From Steroidobacter sp. (lineage in GTDB: Bacteria > Pseudomonadota > Gammaproteobacteria > Steroidobacterales > Steroidobacteraceae): DNA of 64,000 nucleotides. Positions 1-9,118 of this stretch are shown here, piece by piece. The notes beneath the pieces are model-generated. The model had not been told where the DNA came from. It did no database searches and worked only from the letters and a program-made list of their open reading frames with translations. The translations under genes and the position numbers were made by a program. How positions within the stretch are numbered: the first letter of the stretch is position 1; each line of letters begins with the position of its first letter. The DNA is taken from assembly GCA_025929585.1 (NCBI GenBank), contig JAICPY010000002.1:35562-99561 (forward strand), given 5' to 3'.

Positions 1-709
1 CGCTCTCGCCGTCGCCCGAGCCGTCGGCAAGCAGTTCGGATTCGCTATCGTCGGTTCCGCCTTCAGCCTCGGTCGCTTCGCTTGACGTTTCCTCCTCGGC
101 CTCGCTAGCGACTTCCGGAGCATCGCCGCTTGCCGCTTGAGTCGAATCGCCGCCGGGAAGCTCGAGCTGTACACCGATCGTTTCCACATCCTTCAGCTCG
201 GCGAGCGTTGGGAGCTGATCCAAGCTTTTGAGTCCGAAGTAATCGAGGAACTCTCGAGTCGTTCCCAGCAGCTCGGGGCGGCCCGGAACCTCACGATGAC
301 CTACGATGCGGATCCAATTTCGTTCCTGCAGGGTGCGCATGATCGTCGAACTAATCGACACACCCCGAATCTCTTCGATTTCGCTTCGAGTGATCGGCTG
401 GCGATACGCGACCAGAGCCAGTGTTTCAAGCAAAGCTCGCGAATAGCGCGACGGCCGTTCTTGCCATAGCCGAGAGACGATGTCAGCCACGCGCGGCCGC
501 ACCTGAATGCGCCATCCACTCGCGACTTCCAGCAGTTCCACGCCACGTTCGGCGTACTCCGCAGCGAGCAGGTCCAAGGCGGTTTTCATTTGCTCGGTGC
601 TCGGGCGTTCGCGCTCATCGAACAGCTCCAGCAACTGCTGCATCGGCACGGGACGGCCCGCTGCAAGCAAGGTCGCTTCGATGATGTTCTTCAGCTCGTT
701 GTCATTCAT
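1..709 (-). CDS. scpB: Segregation and condensation protein B (3' end outside window)
   Basis: ScpB dimerises and binds the ScpA kleisin, completing the SMC-ScpA-ScpB condensin that compacts and separates replicated chromosomes in the cytoplasm. The frame opens at the ATG at 709 and stays open to base 1, so 236 codons are visible and the stop lies outside. Residues 1-165 carry the two winged-helix domains, with the family blocks LLETLALVAYRQPITR (about 93-108) and GRPELLGTT (about 143-151). From about residue 187 the chain becomes a Glu/Ser/Asp-rich acidic tail, longer than in many ScpB proteins. It starts 61 bases after scpA and is surely co-transcribed with it. Only a weak ribosome site (GCGG) precedes the ATG. 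Confidence 0.93.
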   Translation of the reverse strand, partial: MNDNELKNIIEATLLAAGRPVPMQQLLELFDERERPSTEQMKTALDLLAAEYAERGVELLEVASGWRIQVRPRVADIVSRLWQERPSRYSRALLETLALVAYRQPITRSEIEEIRGVSISSTIMRTLQERNWIRIVGHREVPGRPELLGTTREFLDYFGLKSLDQLPTLAELKDVETIGVQLELPGGDSTQAASGDAPEVASEAEEETSSEATEAEGGTDDSESELLADGSGDGES

Positions 710-727
710 CGTCTGTTACCGCTCATG

Positions 728-774
728 GATTACCGATCTTGATTACCATCTCGATTACGATTTGGCTCGATTAC
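728..774. repeat. Four imperfect GATTAC direct repeats between scpA and scpB
   Basis: GATTAC recurs at 728, 741, 753 and 769, spaced 13, 12 and 16 bases, and fills most of the 61-base gap. The last copy includes the scpA stop codon (TTA on the plus strand at 771-773). No function is evident. Confidence 0.5.
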
Positions 775-1910
775 GGATTTGGGTTTTCGTCGGCAGGGTT
801 TTCGGTGGCAGGTGCATCCGGCGGCGATTCAGCCGACTCGGAAGGCTCGACTGTACCCTGCTCGGTATCATGCCCAAGCGAAGCAACCGTCGTCACGTTG
901 TCTGTCTCGACCGACTCGGACGATTCAGACTGCTCCGGCTCATCTTCATCGTCGATCACATCTTCATCCGGATGCGCCGGCTGAGCGAGCGCCGCTTCGT
1001 TCTCGGCATCGGCATCTGCAACCCCACCCTCGACCACAGTGAGGCGGCGCGCGCCAGTCGCCGTACGGACGTGAATCGGTGCGTAAGCCTCGCCTTGAAC
1101 GATCTCGATCAAACCTTCCTTCATCAGCTCGAGGATGGCGATGAACGTCACCGTCACCCCCATGCGCCCTTCCTCTGGCCGGAACAATTGTGCGAAGTCG
1201 ACAAACGCGGTCTCGCGCAAGCTACTCAGGATGTCCGACATGCGTTGACGGACCGACAAGCGTTCACGAGCCACATGATGGTGCGCGAACATTTCAGCAC
1301 GCGAAAGCACGTCCTTGAACGCGACCAACATCTCCTGAAGCGTGACCTGCGGCAGCACCCTGACGACTTTCCGCTCGGCTAATTCCGCAGAAGCTGGCAG
1401 CGTGTCTCGCTCCAAACGAGTAAGCCGGTCAATGTCTTCTGCCGCTTTCTTGAAGCGTTCGTACTCTTGGAGCCTGCGCACGAGCTCGGCGCGGGGATCG
1501 TCCTCTTCCTGTCCTTCGGCTGCCGCAATCCGCGGCAGCAGCATGCGCGACTTGATCTCGGCAAGCATTGCCGCCATCAGCAGATACTCACCGGCAAGCT
1601 CGAGCTGCAGCTCAGCCATCACTTCGATGTACTTCATGTACTGCCGCGTGATCTCCGCGATCGGGATGTCCAGGATGTCCAGGTTCTGGCGGCGGATCAG
1701 ATAGAGCAGCAGATCGAGCGGCCCTTCGAACGCCTCCAAGAAAACTTGCAGCGCATCGGGTGGGATGTACAAATCCCGCGGCAGCTCGGTAACGGGCTCG
1801 CCTTCCACAACCGCAAACGGCATTTCTGCCTGCTGCGGCGGTTCCGGCAACAGCGCCTCGGATTCCAGCTGCGAACCTGTGTTCTCGACCAATTTGAGTT
1901 CGGGTTTCAT
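771..1910 (-). CDS. scpA: Segregation and condensation protein A (kleisin)
   Basis: ScpA is the kleisin that bridges the SMC head domains and carries ScpB. The conserved N-terminal head-binding block is visible at about residues 54-90 (FEGPLDLLLYLIRRQ, then ITRQYMKYI) and the C-terminal winged helix ends near residue 290. At 379 residues it is longer than the usual 250-290: about 50 residues precede the kleisin domain, and about 85 Asp/Glu/Ser-rich residues follow it, echoing the acidic tail of ScpB. The ATG at 1910 has no clear ribosome site; an internal ATG at 1823 would still keep the whole domain. The gene sits between trpS and scpB on the same strand, with a repeat palindrome just upstream. 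Confidence 0.93.
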   Translation of the reverse strand: MKPELKLVENTGSQLESEALLPEPPQQAEMPFAVVEGEPVTELPRDLYIPPDALQVFLEAFEGPLDLLLYLIRRQNLDILDIPIAEITRQYMKYIEVMAELQLELAGEYLLMAAMLAEIKSRMLLPRIAAAEGQEEDDPRAELVRRLQEYERFKKAAEDIDRLTRLERDTLPASAELAERKVVRVLPQVTLQEMLVAFKDVLSRAEMFAHHHVARERLSVRQRMSDILSSLRETAFVDFAQLFRPEEGRMGVTVTFIAILELMKEGLIEIVQGEAYAPIHVRTATGARRLTVVEGGVADADAENEAALAQPAHPDEDVIDDEDEPEQSESSESVETDNVTTVASLGHDTEQGTVEPSESAESPPDAPATENPADENPNP

Positions 1911-1923
1911 GTGTCGGAGGGAA

Positions 1924-2009
1924 GCGGATAGGGGATCGGCGATAGGGGATAGTCAGAGTTCACTCAGTCTTTCCCTTCTGCCATCGCCTATCCCCTATCC
2001 CCTATCGCC
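1924..2009. repeat. Heptamer-repeat palindrome between trpS and scpA
   Basis: The left arm (1924-1951) is four tandem 7-mers of the GGSGATA type. The right arm (1982-2009) is four reverse-complement units (TATCCCC, TATCGCC type). The loop is 30 bases. The structure fills the gap between the trpS stop and the scpA start and can form a stem of about 28 bp with a few mismatches. A second site built from the same unit lies at 31012-31142. Confidence 0.8.
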
Positions 2010-2017
2010 TTCTATGT

Positions 2018-3235
2018 TCACCTGTAGTTCATTCCCATCGCTTGGTGGACTTCTTCCAGCGTTTGTCTCGCAACGTCGCGGGCGCGGGCGCACCCATCCG
2101 CGATGATCCCGCGCACGAGGTCGCGGTTTTGCTCGAACTCTCGAGCGCGTTCACGAATCACGCTGATTTCCGCCACCACTGAATCCGCCAGCCGCTTCTT
2201 GCAATCCAAGCAGCCGATACCGGCCGTGCGGCAGCCTTGCTGCACCCACGCTTGAGTCTCAGCGTCTGAATAGATTTTGTGAAGATGCCAGACCGGGCAT
2301 TTTTCCGGATCGCCAGGATCATTGCGTCGTACTCGCGCAGGATCCGTTTGCATGGTCTTGATCTTCTTAGCAACGATGTCGGGATCTTCACGCAACCCGA
2401 TCGTGTTGGCGTACGACTTCGACATCTTACGACCATCGAGGCCAGGCACTTTCGGCGTCGCCGTGAGCAAGGCATCCGGCTCCACGAGAATGCTGCGCCC
2501 GGTGCCTTCTAAATAACCCAGCAGACGCTCACGATCCGCGAGCGTCAGGCGCGCGTTTCCATCCAAGATGGTGCGCGCCTTGGTCAAGGCTTCGGCATCG
2601 CCTTGTTCTTGATAAAGACGTCGCAACTCGTTGTAGCGCGTACTGTTGCGACTACCTAAGCTCTTCAGCGCCTTCTCCACCTTCAATTCGAAGTCCGGTT
2701 CCTTGCCGTAAACGTGGTTGAAGCGCCTCGCGACCTCGCGGGTGATCTCGACATGCGCGACTTGATCCTCGCCAACGGGGATCAGAGTCGGCTTGTACAA
2801 CAAAATGTCTGCGCTCTGAAGCAGCGGATAGCCTAAAAATCCGTAGGTGGCCAAATCCTTGTCGCGCAACTGATCTTGCTGATCTTTGTAGGTCGGCACT
2901 CGTTCGAGCCAACCCAGAGGCGTGATCATCGAGAGCAGCAAATGCAGCTCGGAATGCTCAGGCACTCGCGATTGAATGAATAAGGTTGCGGTCGAGGGAT
3001 TGATGCCAGCGGCAAGCCAGTCGATGACCATTTCCCATACATAGTCATTCAGCGAAGATGTGTCTTCGTAGCCTGTGGTCAGCGCGTGTATGTCGGCGAC
3101 GAAGAAGTAGCATTCGTGCTGATACTGAAGCTCGATCCAATTCTTCAGCGCCCCGTGATAGTTGCCGAGGTGCAAAGCGCCGGTCGGCCGCATGCCGGAA
3201 AGGACTCGCCCTGTGGTAGTACTCGCTGCGCTCAA
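2018..3235 (-). CDS. trpS: Tryptophan--tRNA ligase
   Basis: Class I aminoacyl-tRNA synthetase that activates tryptophan with ATP and charges tRNA-Trp. The HIGH-type motif is HLGN at residues 22-25 and the KMSKS motif is at 270-274. The protein has 405 residues against about 334 in E. coli. The extra length is mostly an insert at about 190-250, just before KMSKS, as in the long TrpS subgroup of several proteobacteria. The frame begins with TTG at 3235; no ATG lies upstream of the conserved N terminus, and a GAGGG sits 11 bases before the TTG, so this start is likely but not certain. A TATAAT box at 3372-3377 (minus strand) would give a leader of about 130 bases. Confidence 0.96.
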   Translation of the reverse strand: MSAASTTTGRVLSGMRPTGALHLGNYHGALKNWIELQYQHECYFFVADIHALTTGYEDTSSLNDYVWEMVIDWLAAGINPSTATLFIQSRVPEHSELHLLLSMITPLGWLERVPTYKDQQDQLRDKDLATYGFLGYPLLQSADILLYKPTLIPVGEDQVAHVEITREVARRFNHVYGKEPDFELKVEKALKSLGSRNSTRYNELRRLYQEQGDAEALTKARTILDGNARLTLADRERLLGYLEGTGRSILVEPDALLTATPKVPGLDGRKMSKSYANTIGLREDPDIVAKKIKTMQTDPARVRRNDPGDPEKCPVWHLHKIYSDAETQAWVQQGCRTAGIGCLDCKKRLADSVVAEISVIRERAREFEQNRDLVRGIIADGCARARDVARQTLEEVHQAMGMNYR

Positions 3236-3274
3236 TGCCGGGGAACCCTCTGAATAATAGCGATCCGTACGCCC

Positions 3275-3290
3275 GAACCCGCGCGGGTTC
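3275..3290. promoter_or_regulatory. Perfect 16-bp palindrome in the trpS leader
   Basis: GAACCCGCGCGGGTTC is its own reverse complement. It lies 40 bases before the trpS start, downstream of the putative promoter, so it would be transcribed. It could be an RNA hairpin or a dimeric protein site; no T-run follows it. Confidence 0.45.
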
Positions 3291-3371
3291 TAACGTGCGC
3301 TTTCTTGCCAAAAATCACTGGTTTACGTGGACTTGTTAGATCAGGAAGGCAATAAAGTCGGTGCGCGGTGC

Positions 3372-3377
3372 ATTATA
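3372..3377 (-). promoter_or_regulatory. Probable trpS -10 box (TATAAT)
   Basis: A perfect TATAAT lies on the minus strand just past the yciO stop. The -35 region 16 bases upstream (TGTTTC) is weak. Its position suggests that trpS-scpA-scpB has its own promoter instead of depending on yciO. Confidence 0.45.
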
Positions 3378-3388
3378 CGCAGCACGCG

Positions 3389-4012
3389 CTACTGAAACAC
3401 GCTGACCTCACCCTTCCCATGTCGCACAACCACGGGTGCAGCGCCCGCCAGGTCGATCACGCTGGTGGGCTCGAAACCGCAGTTGCCGCCATCGATCACC
3501 GCGTCCACGACGTGTTCGAGTCGCTCCTGAATCTCTCTGGCATCGCTCATGGGCAGCTCCTCGCCCGGCATGATGAGCGTCGAGCTCATGATCGGTTCGG
3601 CGAGCTCGGACAGTAAGGCGCGAGGTACTGGGTGATCGGGAACGCGAATCCCGATCGTACGCCGCTTGGGATTCTGCAGTCGTTTGGGAGTCTCGCGCGT
3701 CGCCTCGAGCAGGAACGTGTACGGGCCGGGGGTGAATGCCTTCAAGGTGCGATATTGCTGATTGTTGACCCGCGCGTACTTGGCAATTTCCGACAAGTCG
3801 CTACACACCAACGTGAAATGATGATGCTTGTCGGTTTGGCGGATTCGTGCGATTCGCTCCATGGCTGCCTTATCGCCGATATGGCAACCGAGCGCATAGC
3901 TCGAATCCGTCGGGTATACGACCACGCCGCCGTCTCGAATGATCTCGACCGCCTGCTTGATCAGGCGAGGCTGAGGATCTTTGGGATGAATTTCGAAGAA
4001 TCGGCTGGTCAC
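3389..4012 (-). CDS. yciO: YciO, Sua5/YciO/YrdC-family protein
   Basis: Member of the family that makes threonylcarbamoyl-AMP for the t6A modification of tRNA. The resemblance is to YciO, not the essential TsaC/Sua5: it opens with FFEIHPKDPQPRLI and continues VVVYPTDSSYALGC, the nucleotide/dsRNA-binding fold. The role of YciO itself is poorly defined. The GTG at 4012 gives 207 residues, the family's usual length, and matches the YciO N terminus. The frame extends to a TTG at 4072 with GGAGG four bases before it, so a 227-residue form is possible. It is divergent from yciB and upstream of trpS. Confidence 0.88.
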   Translation of the reverse strand: MTSRFFEIHPKDPQPRLIKQAVEIIRDGGVVVYPTDSSYALGCHIGDKAAMERIARIRQTDKHHHFTLVCSDLSEIAKYARVNNQQYRTLKAFTPGPYTFLLEATRETPKRLQNPKRRTIGIRVPDHPVPRALLSELAEPIMSSTLIMPGEELPMSDAREIQERLEHVVDAVIDGGNCGFEPTSVIDLAGAAPVVVRHGKGEVSVFQ

Positions 4013-4123
4013 GGCTATAAATGGAATGAACCAGGCAGTGCGCACGGAGTCTTCCGAAGGGTCGACTGCCAATAACCCTCCATCCGCGTATCATACGACC
4101 TCTTTTCTGCTCGACCGTCCTCC

Positions 4124-4675
4124 ATGCAACTGCTGTTCGATTTCTTTCCCGTCATCGCGTTTTTTATTGCCTACAAGCTCGCGGGCATTTACGTCGCAAC
4201 CGTCGTCATCATCGTGGCGGTCATCGTGCAAACCGCCGTACAGTGGGTGCGCCATCGAAAAGTAAGCACCATGGCCCTCATCTCCGGTGCGTTGGTCTTG
4301 GTATTTGGCGGGCTAACATTGTGGATCCAGGATGAGATGTTCATCAAATGGAAGGTCACGGTCGTGAATTGGTTGTTTGCGCTCGGGTTTCTTTCGAGCC
4401 ATTTCATCGGCGATCGCCCCTTCATCCAACGCATGCTTTCCGGCAATTTCGAGTTAGAGAGAGCCTTGTGGCTCAAGCTCAGCTGGATGTGGATTGCCTT
4501 CTTTGTGACGCTGGGCGCGATCAATCTTTACATCACCTACAACTTCAGCACCGATGTGTGGGCTGCATTCAAACTGTACGGGATGATTGGCCTGACTATC
4601 GCGTTCGCGCTGCTGCAAGGTGTTTGGCTGGCCTCGAAAGTACCGCCTGAGGCCTCGAAGACGACTGAATCATGA
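4124..4675 (+). CDS. yciB: Inner-membrane septation protein YciB
   Basis: YciB (IspZ/intracellular septation protein A family) is an integral inner-membrane protein linked to cell-envelope and division integrity. The 183 residues hold about five hydrophobic membrane segments and the family blocks FDFFPVIAFFIAYK at the N terminus and WVRHRK, FLSSHFIGD and RPFIQRML in the middle. No clear ribosome site precedes the ATG. Its stop overlaps the bolA start (ATGA), so the two genes are translationally coupled. The short divergent gap to yciO holds a symmetrical CGTATCATACG that could be a -10 element for either strand. Confidence 0.93.
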   Translation: MQLLFDFFPVIAFFIAYKLAGIYVATVVIIVAVIVQTAVQWVRHRKVSTMALISGALVLVFGGLTLWIQDEMFIKWKVTVVNWLFALGFLSSHFIGDRPFIQRMLSGNFELERALWLKLSWMWIAFFVTLGAINLYITYNFSTDVWAAFKLYGMIGLTIAFALLQGVWLASKVPPEASKTTES

Positions 4676-4980
4676 TCGCTCCGCTCGCAGGGACTCGATC
4701 CGAGCGCATTAGAGCGCAGATTCAAACCGAGCTTCCAGACTCCTCGATCGATGTGGTGGACGAAAGTCATCTGCATGTTGGGCATGCCGGTGCACGCGAG
4801 GGCAAGGGCCATTTCCGCGTGCGCGTCGTCAGCTCCAAGTTCGCCGGGCTTCGGCCCCTGCAACGTCACCAGCTCATCTATCGGCTGGTCGATGAGCTGA
4901 TGCAAACCGAAATCCATGCATTGAATATCGTCGCGCTAACGCCTGAAGAGGCAGATTTGCAGAACATCCGCCCGGCATGA
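4672..4980 (+). CDS. bolA: BolA family protein
   Basis: Small cytosolic BolA-fold protein of 102 residues. BolA proteins pair with monothiol glutaredoxins to handle [2Fe-2S] clusters, and E. coli BolA also affects morphology genes. The central block ESHLHVGH and the following GHFRVRVVSSKFAG are typical of the fold, and the His residues there are the usual cluster ligands. The ATG overlaps the yciB stop by four bases. Whether it acts in iron-sulfur trafficking or as a regulator cannot be told from sequence alone. Confidence 0.92.
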   Translation: MIAPLAGTRSERIRAQIQTELPDSSIDVVDESHLHVGHAGAREGKGHFRVRVVSSKFAGLRPLQRHQLIYRLVDELMQTEIHALNIVALTPEEADLQNIRPA

Positions 4981-5082
4981 CGGTCCAAACCTCAACGGCG
5001 CCAATTTGATTGCGTGCCGCTTTTACCCTTCCTCTACTTTCGTCCTCCTCACCTCATCACACTCGCTTCGCAAAGGTCCTCT

Positions 5083-5904
5083 ATGTCCATCCGCCCTACC
5101 CTCATCGCGCTTGTTTCATTTGTGCTCGTTGCGGCTTGCGCAAAAAATGATACGACGCCGACCGAGGCTGCCGCGCCCGCAGACCAAGTTGTTGCGACCG
5201 TAAACGGCGAACCAGTCTCAAAGTCCTCGTTCGATCTGTACGTGCAGACCATCGCTCGCCAAGCGGGCCGCGAGATTCCGGAGGACCAGAAATCGGAAAT
5301 TCTCGATCAATACATCGGTATGCGCCTTGCGGCCGAGCAGGCTGAGAAATCCGGTCTGACGAAAGAGCCTACCGTACGCGATCAGCTCGAGCTCTCGCGG
5401 ATGAACGTAATCGTCGATGCAGCACTCCAAAAATATTTGGAAGACAATCCGGTCAAAGACGAGGAGTTGAAACCCGAGTACGACGCGCAAGTTGCCGCGA
5501 TGCCACGTGAGTATCACGCCCGTCACATCCTCGTCGATGAGAAAGCTGCTGCCGATGAGATCACGAAGGAACTTCAGGGCGGAGCGGACTTCGCGAAATT
5601 AGCGGCGAAGCGCTCCAAAGATTCATCGAAGTCCAGCGGCGGCGACTTGGGTTGGTTCACCCCGGATTCGATGGTGAAGCCATTTGCCGATGCCGTCGTC
5701 ACCATGAAGCCGGGCGAGATCACTAGCGCGCCGGTGCAAAGCGAATTCGGCTGGCACGTCATCAAGCTGGAAGACAGCCGCGCCTCGGCACCCCCTCCAT
5801 TCGAAGAAGTGAAAGACCGCGTCAAAGTCCTCGCTCAACGCAAGAAGCTGCAAGCGTATCTAGAGCAGTTGAGGAACGAGGCGAAGGTGGAGAAGAAGAT
5901 CTGA
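5083..5904 (+). CDS. Periplasmic parvulin-type peptidyl-prolyl isomerase, lipoprotein
   Basis: Probable lipid-anchored foldase that isomerises X-Pro bonds of exported proteins, in the PrsA/SurA/PpiD group. The ATG at 5083, preceded by AAAGG, starts a lipoprotein signal peptide with lipobox VAAC and acylated Cys19. An upstream ATG at 5014 would spoil this signal. An N-terminal SurA-like helical region follows (residues about 40-140). Then comes one rotamase domain at about 145-245 with REYHARHIL, GGDLGWF and FGWHVIKLED. The 273 residues end in a Lys-rich helix. It stands alone after bolA and converges on ligA across a repeat palindrome. Confidence 0.9.
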   Translation: MSIRPTLIALVSFVLVAACAKNDTTPTEAAAPADQVVATVNGEPVSKSSFDLYVQTIARQAGREIPEDQKSEILDQYIGMRLAAEQAEKSGLTKEPTVRDQLELSRMNVIVDAALQKYLEDNPVKDEELKPEYDAQVAAMPREYHARHILVDEKAAADEITKELQGGADFAKLAAKRSKDSSKSSGGDLGWFTPDSMVKPFADAVVTMKPGEITSAPVQSEFGWHVIKLEDSRASAPPPFEEVKDRVKVLAQRKKLQAYLEQLRNEAKVEKKI

Positions 5905-5912
5905 ACGGTATG

Positions 5913-6001
5913 AGTCTGTAGTCCGCAGTCTGTTGTCCGCAGCTAGAGGGCCGAGTGTCGAGCTCTCCTCTAGCCGCGGACTGCGGACTGTAGACTGCAG
6001 A

Positions 6002-6003
<2 letters not shown>
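5913..6003. repeat. Five-unit heptamer palindrome between the PPIase gene and ligA
   Basis: The left arm (5913-5947) is five 7-mers of the AGTCYGY type ending in AGCTAGA. The right arm (5969-6003) is five reverse-complement units. By hand, 28 of 35 arm positions pair; the loop is 21 bases. The last right-arm unit runs into the ligA stop (TAG, plus-strand CTA at 6002-6004). As it lies between convergent genes it may act as a transcript-end hairpin for both. Confidence 0.85.
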
Positions 6004-8035
<2,032 letters not shown>

Positions 8036-8971
8036 TTAGTAGCGAGTGATCGACGGACCGCCGCGATGCCCGGACTGCAACGGACGCTCGAATTCGCGGA
8101 CTTCCTGACGCATCCGTTCGATACGATGCACGGTGAGTGGCACGCCTCGATCATCCTGCAACGTGCCGCCGAGGAACTGCTGCAAGCGACGCGCGCAAGC
8201 CACCAGCTCGTTCAATGCATGCATGCCTGGCACGGGAGCCGGTAGCTGAGCAAACATCGTGATACCCGGGTATTGGGTTTGCGGCATTTTCTCTGGATCA
8301 AAGGTGCCAGGCTCGACCATGCTCGCGACACTGAAGACACTCGCGCCGTCCTCGTGTAACCGGTGGTACACACCGTATTTGCCGTGCTGAAGCGCTTCGG
8401 CTTCGAATGCCTCCAGAAGCTTCGTACCTTCGATGCGATGCGGCGAGGCCGACAGTCGCAACGAGAGGATCTTGCGACGTTCGACTCGGCGAGGTGCAGG
8501 CGTATCGCTGCTCGAGAGCGTCGGCGCTGCGTCCTCTCCCTGATCAGCCGGCTCCTGATTCTCTACGGGCAATTCAACAGTAGCTTGAGAATCCGCGAAC
8601 GTCGGCTCGACGCGCCCTCGCCATGTATCGCCCGATGGGGCGCGTACGGACTGCACCTCTTCACGGGTGTTCGTTACATGAGCACTGCGAGCTGCGGGGC
8701 TAGCCTTGCGCTCAACGGTGACATCCAAAGGATAGTCCTCGGAACTTCCTAGGTCACCCGAGTCCGCCTCGAATTCTTCTTCCACTGAATGTTGGAAAGA
8801 ATGCCCAGCGGAGATCGCGTCCGCCTGCTCTTCAAACAAACCGGGTTCCGGCCTTACTCGTTGCGCACCTTCGCGTTCGGCCTCCCGCAAGCTATTTCGC
8901 CTGCCCCACAAGTAAATACCTGCGAGCAGCACGATGGCGAAACCAATGAGGATCCAGCGAAGCTCAGGCAT
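8036..8971 (-). CDS. zipA: Cell division protein ZipA
   Basis: ZipA anchors FtsZ filaments to the inner membrane at the division site. The ATG at 8971 begins a short N-out segment followed by one membrane helix (about residues 4-22) and a basic stretch (WGRRNSLREAER). A long acidic, Pro/Ser-rich linker follows to about residue 165. The FtsZ-binding domain then fills the C-terminal 140 residues, with VFSVASMVEPGTFD and PGITMF typical of the family. An in-frame ATG at 8992 would add seven residues; I chose 8971 because known ZipA proteins begin right at the membrane helix. It lies between smc and ligA, as in related genomes. Confidence 0.92.
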   Translation of the reverse strand: MPELRWILIGFAIVLLAGIYLWGRRNSLREAEREGAQRVRPEPGLFEEQADAISAGHSFQHSVEEEFEADSGDLGSSEDYPLDVTVERKASPAARSAHVTNTREEVQSVRAPSGDTWRGRVEPTFADSQATVELPVENQEPADQGEDAAPTLSSSDTPAPRRVERRKILSLRLSASPHRIEGTKLLEAFEAEALQHGKYGVYHRLHEDGASVFSVASMVEPGTFDPEKMPQTQYPGITMFAQLPAPVPGMHALNELVACARRLQQFLGGTLQDDRGVPLTVHRIERMRQEVREFERPLQSGHRGGPSITRY

Positions 8972-8999
8972 AACATTGCGGCCGCCGGCCATGATCCGC

Positions 9000-9064
9000 G
9001 GTCTGTGGTCTGCACCGCCCTGGGTGTTCCCGTTGGTCTCGGTCCGCAGCCAGAACAGCTGCAG
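9000..9064. repeat. Dispersed 64-bp repeat, copy 1 (upstream of zipA)
   Basis: Bases 9001-9064 align along their length with 19531-19596. Both contain GTTGGTCTC followed by CGCAGCCAGA and CTGCAG. The clearest difference is a missing 7-base unit here (GGTCCGCAG against the longer AGTCTGTAGTCCGCAG). It lies directly upstream of zipA. No inverted second arm is present: its GGTCTGTGGTCTGC at 9000 is in direct orientation. Confidence 0.75.
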
Positions 9065-9118
9065 CCCTAGATGACACTCCCCGCCTTTTGCTCAATTGGC
9101 GCATCGTGCCCCTCCACA

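Noticed and set aside
507..1382. Plus-strand 291-codon frame
   Set aside because: Spans the scpA-scpB gap in antisense and has no protein-like composition.
1924..2009. CRISPR array as an explanation of the short repeats
   Set aside because: Units are 7 bp, contiguous and without spacers; no cas genes are in the window.
5014..5082. Longer N terminus for the parvulin lipoprotein
   Set aside because: It would bury the lipoprotein signal peptide that starts at 5083.
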